A program made the translations under genes and the position numbers. Under the pieces are notes generated by a model. It had not been told where the DNA came from. It ran no database searches and was given only the letters and a program-made list of their open reading frames with translations. Below are positions 29,136 through 36,528 of a stretch of 36,528 nt of DNA, piece by piece. This DNA is from Phenylobacterium sp. (GTDB lineage: Bacteria > Pseudomonadota > Alphaproteobacteria > Caulobacterales > Caulobacteraceae), in NCBI GenBank assembly GCA_028290945.1, contig JAQGIV010000056.1:1-36528 (forward strand), given 5' to 3'. The stretch's first letter is position 1, and every line of letters starts with the position of its first letter.

Positions 29136-30299
29136 ATGAAGGACCGCCTGGCGCGTATCCGCGGCTTGTTGAAGCGTTCGCTTTGCGAGCTGTTTCCGGA
29201 ACGCCACCTCTATGTCCGCTCCGGCGGGGCGATGCGGGCCTATGTCTTCTCCCCCAACCAGCAGATGGTCGCGGCCGGCGGCATAGCCGCGGCGGCGCTG
29301 TGGATGGGGGTCTGCACCGCGGCCATGCTGGTCAATGCCCTGTCGGCCACCAAGGCGGACCGCGAGATCGCCCGCACCCAGGCCAAGTACGAGCGCTGGA
29401 TCTCCGACCGCCAGGCGCGGCTCAACTCGGCGGTGGCCCAGCTGAACGCCGCCGGCGGCAACACCCAGCAACTGGCCGCCGCCGTGGAGAAGCGCCACGC
29501 GGCGCTGGCCATGCTGCTGACCGGCATGAAGGGCGCGCCGGGCGCGGCCCAGGCCCTGGCTCCCGCCGTCCACCTCACCGGCCAACCCGCGGGACCGGTG
29601 GGCCGCATCGAGATGGTGCAGCTCAGCCAGGACCAACTGCTGGACGCCGCCGACATCTACGCCAAGAGCCGCGCCGACCGGCTCAGGCTGGCCTTCCGCC
29701 TGGCCGGCCTGACACCCTCATCCTACCTGCCCAAGGCCGGCGCGCTGGGCGGGCCGCTGGTGGAGGGCAAGGACCCCCGGGCGCTGGCCGCCGTGCTGGA
29801 CGTGGCGCCGGACTTCGCCGAGCGCGTGCAGCGGGCGGCGGCCGACATCTCCGAGGCCGATGCGCTGAGCCAGGCGGCCGGCAAGCTGCCCTTCGCGCGG
29901 CCCACGGCCGGGCGCGAGGAATCCTCCAGCTACGGCGTGCGCGTCGATCCCTTCACCGGTCGGCCGGCCTTCCACACCGGGCTGGATTTCCCCGGCGGCC
30001 GGATGACGCCGATCGAGGCCACCGGGCCCGGCGTGGTGGCCTTCACCGGCCCCCGCTCCGGCTATGGCCAGACCGTCGAGGTGGACCACGGCGGCGGGCT
30101 GAAGACCCGCTACGGCCACCTGGCGGTGATCTCGGTTCATGTCGGAGACCGCGTGGCCATCGGCCAGCGGCTGGGCGGCATGGGTTCCACCGGCCGCTCG
30201 ACCGGCACCCACCTGCACTACGAAGTCTGGCTGAACGGCCGGCCGATGAATCCCGAACGCTATCTGAAGGCCGGGGCCTATGTTCGCCAAGCCGGCTAA
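29136..30299 (+). CDS. Membrane-anchored M23 metallopeptidase, bactofilin partner (LmdC-like)
   Basis: 387 residues: a basic cytoplasmic segment (1-42), one membrane helix (about 43-68), a periplasmic coiled-coil/helical region (75-245), and a LytM/M23 domain (260-375). Zinc ligands are His280 and Asp284 (FHTGLDF) and His361 (HLHYEV), with His328 (YGHL) and His359 also kept, so it should be an active peptidoglycan endopeptidase. The bactofilin gene overlaps its end by 20 bases. In other stalked or budding alphaproteobacteria such peptidases bind bactofilin through the cytoplasmic tail and shape the cell (established for LmdC, as I recall); the same role is inferred here. A GANTC site (29030-29034) and a TTAACC lie in its upstream region. 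Confidence 0.93.
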   Translation: MKDRLARIRGLLKRSLCELFPERHLYVRSGGAMRAYVFSPNQQMVAAGGIAAAALWMGVCTAAMLVNALSATKADREIARTQAKYERWISDRQARLNSAVAQLNAAGGNTQQLAAAVEKRHAALAMLLTGMKGAPGAAQALAPAVHLTGQPAGPVGRIEMVQLSQDQLLDAADIYAKSRADRLRLAFRLAGLTPSSYLPKAGALGGPLVEGKDPRALAAVLDVAPDFAERVQRAAADISEADALSQAAGKLPFARPTAGREESSSYGVRVDPFTGRPAFHTGLDFPGGRMTPIEATGPGVVAFTGPRSGYGQTVEVDHGGGLKTRYGHLAVISVHVGDRVAIGQRLGGMGSTGRSTGTHLHYEVWLNGRPMNPERYLKAGAYVRQAG

Positions 30300-30690
30300 T
30301 TCCTCCGAGCGCGCGGCGCCCGGCGAGGCGGCGCGCAAGCCGCTGGCCGCTTCGTTCATCGCCGCGAATGTGCGCCTGGTGGGCGAACTGGTGAGCGACG
30401 GCGACGTGCAGCTGGACGGCGCCCTGCAGGGCGAGGCCCGGGTGGACCGGCTGACGCTGGGCGAGACCGGCTCCGTCGACGGCTCCATCACGGGCGACAG
30501 CGTCGAGGTGCGCGGCCGGGTGCGGGGCCAGATCACCGCGCGATCGGTGCGGCTGCTGAGCACCGCCGACGTGGAGGGCGACATCACCCACGGCGAGATC
30601 GTCGTCGAGGCCGGCGCGCGGTTCGTCGGCCGCAGCCTGCGGCTGGAGACCGCCCCGCAGGCCCTGAGCATCGTCACCGCCGCCGAATAG
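30280..30690 (+). CDS. Bactofilin (BacA-like cytoskeletal protein)
   Basis: 136 residues. A short N-terminal tail (1-25, disordered, AKPANSSERAAPGEAARKP) precedes the bactofilin right-handed beta-helix (about 26-125) of repeating G-x-hydrophobic turns such as LVGELVSDGDVQLDGALQGE. Bactofilins polymerise without nucleotide and recruit cell-wall enzymes at curved membrane sites; BacA of C. crescentus works at the stalk base and, from memory, also sits beside an M23 gene. The ATG lies 20 bases inside the peptidase gene, so the two are translationally coupled. Confidence 0.94.
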   Translation: MFAKPANSSERAAPGEAARKPLAASFIAANVRLVGELVSDGDVQLDGALQGEARVDRLTLGETGSVDGSITGDSVEVRGRVRGQITARSVRLLSTADVEGDITHGEIVVEAGARFVGRSLRLETAPQALSIVTAAE

Positions 30691-30696
30691 TCGCGC

Positions 30697-31822
30697 CTAG
30701 GCGTCCATCGAAGAGTCGCGGGTGGCGCCCACGCGCTGCGCCAGGGACGCGCCCATGAAGGCGTCGAGGTCGCCGTCCAGAACCCCTTGCGTGTCAGAGG
30801 TTTCCACGTCGGTCCTCAGGTCCTTGACCATCTGGTAGGGCTGCAGGACGTAGCTGCGGATCTGGTGGCCCCAGCCGATGTCGGTCTTCTGTTCCTCGAT
30901 GGCCGCCTGGGCCGCCTCGCGCTTCTCCAGCTCCAGCTCGTAGAGCCGCGCCTTCAGCATCTTCCAGGCCTGGTCGCGGTTCTGGTGCTGCGAGCGCTGG
31001 TTCTGGCAGGCGACCACGATGTTGGTCGGGATGTGGGTCAGGCGCACGGCGCTGTCGGTCTTGTTGACGTGCTGCCCGCCGGCCCCTGAGGCGCGGTAGG
31101 TGTCGGTGCGCACGTCGGCCGGGTTGATGTCGATCTCGATGGTGTCGTCGACCACCGGATAGACCCACACCGACGCGAAGGAGGTGTGCCGTCTTGCGCT
31201 GGAGTCGAAGGGCGAGATGCGCACCAGGCGGTGCACGCCGGCCTCGGTCTTCAGCCAGCCGTAGGCGTTGGGGCCCTTGATGATCAGGGTGACGGACTTG
31301 ACGCCGGCCTGCTCGCCGGGCGTCTCCTCCACGAACTCCACCGTCATGCCGTGCGCCTGGGCCCAGCGCGAGTACATGCGCAGCAGGATGTTGGCCCAGT
31401 CGTTGGACTCGGTGCCGCCGGCCCCGGAATTGATCTCCATATAGGCGTCGTTGCCGTCCGCCTCGCCGGAGAGCAGCGCCTCCAGCTCGGCGCGCGCGGC
31501 GCGGTCCTTCAGCGCCTTGAGCTGGCCGCGCGCTTCGTCGAGAGAGGCCTCGTCGCCCTCCTCGTCGGCCATCTCGGCATAGCCTAGGGCGTCGGCGAGC
31601 TCGCGCTCCAGCGCGCGCACCGCCTCGACCTGGGCGGCCAGCCGGTTGCGCTCGCGCATCAGGGCCTGGGCGGCGTCGGCCTTGTCCCAGAGGCTCGGGT
31701 CCTCGACCCGGGCGTTCAGCTCATCGAGCTTGCGAAGCGCTGGTTCCCAGTCAAAGACGCCTCCTGAGCAGTTCGATCGACTGCTCGATGTCGGCCTTGG
31801 CGGCCTCGACATCCAATCTCAT
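30697..31822 (-). CDS. prfB: Peptide chain release factor 2, with programmed +1 frameshift
   Basis: Two overlapping frames. The first runs from ATG 31822 for 23 codons ([23 protein letters not shown] begins the usual RF2 start) to TGA 31753-31751; shifting +1 at CTT TGA C continues as [13 protein letters not shown] for 351 residues, about 374 in all. The body has SPF (in [13 protein letters not shown]), the anticodon-like tripeptide of RF2 that reads UGA/UAA, and GGQ in [18 protein letters not shown] for peptide release. Without the shift no RF2 would be made. The gene lies 49 bases after mrcA; GGAG precedes the ATG. Confidence 0.97.
31751..31765 (-). promoter_or_regulatory. prfB programmed frameshift site
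   Basis: On the minus strand AGGAGG (31765-31760), three bases CGT, then CTT TGA C. The internal Shine-Dalgarno-like hexamer has the same three-base spacing to CTT-TGA as in E. coli (AGGGGG TAT CTT TGA C). When RF2 is scarce the ribosome pauses at UGA and slips +1, so RF2 controls its own synthesis. Confidence 0.93.
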
Positions 31823-31851
31823 GGGAAACTCCACACCAACTACGGGCGGCC

Positions 31852-31870
31852 GAGATAGGCCCTAGGTCTC
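31852..31870 (-). terminator. Hairpin after mrcA
   Basis: GAGA-TAGG-C-CCTA-GG-TCTC forms a bulged stem just downstream of the mrcA stop. No T run follows, so it may only slow transcription into prfB. Confidence 0.3.
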
Positions 31871-31871
31871 G

Positions 31872-34256
<2,385 letters not shown>

Positions 34257-34301
34257 GGTACCAAGGCCTCCAGGGGGCGCCCGTCTCCCCTTAAGGCTCG
34301 G

Positions 34302-34328
34302 TCTAGCGTGCGTCGAGCCGGGCGCCAA
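34302..34328 (-). promoter_or_regulatory. Candidate mrcA promoter
   Basis: On the minus strand TTGGCG (34328-34323), 15 bases, GCTAGA (34307-34302). This fits the Caulobacter housekeeping pattern and gives a leader of about 40 bases to TTG 34256. A GANTC site (34250-34254) overlaps that start codon. Confidence 0.45.
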
Positions 34329-34349
34329 CGCCCAGCGCTCTAGTCCGCG

Positions 34350-35621
34350 TCAGCGCGCCGCAAGCCGGGTGGTCTCGGCGAAGTAGTCGTCGATGGAGTC
34401 GGCGACGGCGCCCATCAGCCGGCCGCGCTGGGCCGGATCGCTGAGCATGGCCTCGTCGGTGGCGTTGGAGAGGAAGCCCATCTCCAGCAGCACGGCGGGC
34501 ACCTCGGGGGCCAGCAGCACCATGAAGCCGGCGTCGCGGTGGCTGCGGCGCAGCAGGGGCGCCCTGCCCTCGATGCGGCCGACCAGGGTCTCGGCGAAGG
34601 ACGCCGAGCGGTTCTTGGTGGCCCGCTGGGTCAGGTCGAAGAGGATGTCGCGCACGCCGCGGTCGCCGGTCAGGCTGGCCTTCATGAACCAGTCCTCGCG
34701 CCGCACGAACTTGGCGGCGCGCAGCGAGGCCTTGTCGGAGAGGGTGTAGACGCTGGCGCCATGCACGTCGGCGGCGGGACCGCTGTCGGAGTGCAGCGAG
34801 ATGAACAGGTCGGCGCCGGCGCGCTGGGCGACGCGCACCCGGTCGGCCAGCGGGATGTAGACGTCGGCGTCGCGGGTCAGCACCACCTTGTAGCGGCCGC
34901 CGCGCTCCAGCCGCGCCTTCAGCGCCAGGGCCGCGGCCAGGTTGATGTCCTTCTCGAAGCCCTGGGCGCCGCGGGCGCCGGGATCGTGGCCGCCGTGGCC
35001 GGCGTCGATGACGATGGTCCGCTTCATGGACAGCATCGGCGGCGGCTTGGCCGGCAGGAAGGCGGTGCGCAAGGCTGGGGTCGCGAGAGCCGGCGGCGCG
35101 GCCTTGGTGAGTTTCACATCGCTGGGCGCGGCGGCCACGTCGACGACGTAGCGGTAGTGGTCGATGCCGTCGGCCGGCGGCAGCAGGAAGCGGCGCTTGA
35201 TCCTGGCGGCGGGGGCCAGCTCCATCTGCAGGCGCGCCGCCCCGCCCGCCTGGTCGACCACCCAGCGCTTGACCAGCCCCTGGCCCACGCCCTGCTGGCC
35301 GTCGGCAGCCGAGACGTCGCCCAGCAGCAGGATCGCCCGGCCGTCGGCGGCGCCGTCGGCGACGAGCTTGCCCGTGGTGGCGTGGTCGAGGTCGATGACC
35401 ACGCGGGTCTGGACGGCGTCACCGCCCATCCGGACCTTGAGGATGCCAGCCGCCGCGGCGGTGGCGGCGTGGGAGGCGGCCACGGCGACGAAACCGGCGG
35501 CCGCGACGGCGCAGGCCAGCACGGCGCGGCCGCGCAGCGTCCCGATAGCCTTCTTCGCCCCCGACAGCACTTGTCTCAGCCCGCCCCTGCCGAACTCGCA
35601 ATCCCGAATTGGAAGTCCCAT
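34350..35621 (-). CDS. N-acetylmuramoyl-L-alanine amidase with AMIN domain (AmiC-like)
   Basis: 423 residues from ATG 35621. A Sec signal or anchor (about 30-55, ACAVAAAGFVAVAASHA) precedes an AMIN domain (about 58-165) for septal or peptidoglycan targeting and an Amidase_3 domain (200-415). Zinc ligands: His209 (DAGHGG), Glu223 (GFEKD) and His277 (SLHSDS); catalytic Glu380 is in LLEMGFLSN. It cuts the MurNAc-L-Ala bond during cell separation. The start is uncertain: a -10-like GCTAGA abuts this ATG, and a GTG at 35570 would leave a standard signal peptide (about 406 aa). Caulobacter-type cells usually have this as sole septal amidase, from memory. Confidence 0.94.
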   Translation of the reverse strand: MGLPIRDCEFGRGGLRQVLSGAKKAIGTLRGRAVLACAVAAAGFVAVAASHAATAAAAGILKVRMGGDAVQTRVVIDLDHATTGKLVADGAADGRAILLLGDVSAADGQQGVGQGLVKRWVVDQAGGAARLQMELAPAARIKRRFLLPPADGIDHYRYVVDVAAAPSDVKLTKAAPPALATPALRTAFLPAKPPPMLSMKRTIVIDAGHGGHDPGARGAQGFEKDINLAAALALKARLERGGRYKVVLTRDADVYIPLADRVRVAQRAGADLFISLHSDSGPAADVHGASVYTLSDKASLRAAKFVRREDWFMKASLTGDRGVRDILFDLTQRATKNRSASFAETLVGRIEGRAPLLRRSHRDAGFMVLLAPEVPAVLLEMGFLSNATDEAMLSDPAQRGRLMGAVADSIDDYFAETTRLAAR

Positions 35622-35644
35622 CTAGCAGCTTGCGCGGTGGACAA
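35621..35644 (-). promoter_or_regulatory. Candidate amidase promoter
   Basis: On the minus strand TTGTCC (35644-35639), 12 bases, GCTAGA (35626-35621). If real, RNA starts downstream of ATG 35621 and the GTG at 35570 is the true start. Confidence 0.3.
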
Positions 35645-36014
35645 ACGGTTAACCAGGTCTTTCCACCGCCGCGCGTCGCCGACCGGCTTTCCTTTTCCGA
35701 TGCAGTGTTGCAAAGTCCCGCCGCGCTTCAAAGCCGCTCCTGCGCCGCAGGGTTACGGCATACGCGCAAACCACAAGCCCGCGCCGGCTTCGCCCGAAAT
35801 CTTTCGGCGACGGCGCACCCTCCGATCCGCGCCTCGGGAATGGTTCCTGGCGGCGCGCCTAGGAAACACCCGATGGGCTGCGCAGCTCACGTCCCTTACC
35901 GGCCCAAGGCCGATCCAGGCGCCGCATTCGGCGTCCCGGACCATGCGCGCGTCCATCCCAAGAGCTGGCAGCGCCCCGGGTTGAAGCCCGCCGCGCGCCG
36001 CGGAGATTCAGTTA
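35622..36014 (+). other. 393-base upstream region of rne with a strong hairpin
   Basis: No convincing gene lies here; short ORFs in it have no family features. It probably holds the rne promoter and a long 5' leader. The clearest structure is at 35781-35816: an outer GCGCC/GGCGC stem around TCGCC-c-GAAA and TTTC-GGCGA arms closed by a TC turn. TTAACC at 35649-35654 and a GANTC at 36005-36009 (six bases before ATG) are possible cell-cycle sites. A structured leader is expected for RNase E autoregulation as in E. coli, but the sequence is not related to that leader. Confidence 0.45.
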
Positions 36015-36528
36015 ATGACGAAGACTATGTTGATCGACGCCGCCCATGCCGAGGAAACTCGGGTGGTCGTGCTCGACGGAAACCGCGTTGAAGAGTTCGA
36101 TTTCGAGAGCCAGAACCGCAAGCAGCTTCGCGGCAATATCTATCTTGCCAAGATCACCCGCGTAGAGCCGTCCCTGCAGGCGGCCTTCGTGGAGTACGGC
36201 GGCAACCGCCACGGCTTCCTGGCCTTCAACGAAATCCACCCTGACTACTACCAGATCCCGGTGGCGGACCGCGAAGCCCTGCTGCGCGAGGTGGCCGAGG
36301 CCGACGACGAGGACGACCGCCACGAGCCGCGCGGCCGCGGCGCCTCGTCGGAGGACGACGACGAGGAGGAGGCGAGCGCCTCCGAGGACGACGACGACCT
36401 GATGGAAGAAGAGGTCGCCCGGCGCCGCCGGCGGCTGATGCGCAAGTACAAGATCCAGGAAGTGATCCGCCGCCGGCAGATCATGCTGGTGCAGGTCGTC
36501 AAGGAAGAGCGCGGCAACAAGGGCGCGG
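36015..36528 (+). CDS. rne: Ribonuclease E, N-terminal part (3' truncated by window end)
   Basis: The first 171 residues of RNase E/G. The N-terminus MTKTMLIDAAHAEETRVVVLDG is followed by an S1 domain: NIYLAKITRVEPSLQAAFVEYGGNRHGFL (41-69), then VQVVKEERGNKGA at the window edge. Inside S1, residues about 92-138 are an acidic insert (DDEDD, EDDDEEE, EDDDD) ending in a basic RRRRRLMRK, absent from E. coli RNase E but known in Caulobacter-type enzymes. RNase E is the scaffold endonuclease of the RNA degradosome. The ATG has GGAG nine bases upstream. Confidence 0.95.
   Translation, partial: MTKTMLIDAAHAEETRVVVLDGNRVEEFDFESQNRKQLRGNIYLAKITRVEPSLQAAFVEYGGNRHGFLAFNEIHPDYYQIPVADREALLREVAEADDEDDRHEPRGRGASSEDDDEEEASASEDDDDLMEEEVARRRRRLMRKYKIQEVIRRRQIMLVQVVKEERGNKGA

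Noticed and set aside
31751..31753. In-frame TGA in prfB as a sequencing error or pseudogene
   Set aside because: The surrounding AGGAGG-N3-CTT-TGA-C is the conserved programmed frameshift site.
36308..36430. Acidic run in rne as a frameshift or low-quality sequence
   Set aside because: The frame stays open and resumes with the conserved S1 end VQVVKEERGNKGA, so it is a true insert.

Overview
This is a gene-dense, high-GC stretch of a bacterial chromosome, almost certainly from the Caulobacterales (Caulobacter/Phenylobacterium type). The evidence is the gene content and order: an iscR-led SUF operon, tyrS, an M23 peptidase-bactofilin pair, prfB, a PBP1A, an amidase and RNase E with an acidic insert in its S1 domain. 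Strong GC3 bias, frequent TTG starts, -10 boxes of the GCTANA type and GANTC sites near gene starts agree with this. From memory, a similar order occurs around CC_1850-CC_1877 of C. crescentus; I could not check this. I see no prophage, insertion sequence, CRISPR array, rRNA or tRNA.

Layout. 1-2646: the tail of a DEAD-box helicase, a diguanylate cyclase, a crotonase-family enzyme and two small membrane proteins. 2692-9916 (minus strand): a tightly overlapped nine-gene iron-sulfur operon, iscR - cysteine desulfurase - sufB - unknown - sufC - sufD - sufS - sufT - sufA. 10104-17282: an alpha/beta hydrolase, then a MacAB-like export system (adaptor, ATPase, permease; minus strand) diverging from a two-component pair (REC-Fis regulator and histidine kinase). 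17287-17525: nested palindromic repeat. 17530-19371: Baeyer-Villiger-type monooxygenase. 19453-23565: the EF-P lysylation set (epmB, an MFS transporter, epmA, efp). 23615-26888: two beta-lactamase-fold serine hydrolases and anmK. 26894-28409: tyrS, preceded by what looks like a tyrosine leader-peptide attenuator. 28544-29005: peroxiredoxin. 29136-36528: M23 peptidase, bactofilin, prfB (with a programmed +1 frameshift), PBP1A, amidase and the start of rne.

Themes. The window combines translation quality functions (EF-P and its modification, RF2, TyrRS), Fe-S assembly, envelope building and recycling (M23/bactofilin, PBP1A, amidase, AnmK, serine hydrolases), an efflux system with its own regulators, and RNA turnover at both ends (a helicase tail that may be RhlB, and RNase E).

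The most interesting unexplained item is the 26931-27023 leader upstream of tyrS. It has a 15-codon ORF with adjacent Tyr codons, followed by mutually exclusive hairpins built on a 9-nt direct repeat. Other items worth a look are three copies of a CCGCAARTC motif in the efflux/two-component divergent promoter, an uncharacterised protein coded between sufB and sufC, a half IscR-type site over the iscR -35 box, an exact 14-nt motif upstream of two genes near the start of the window, and three convergent gene pairs that share one CTAG as both stop codons.
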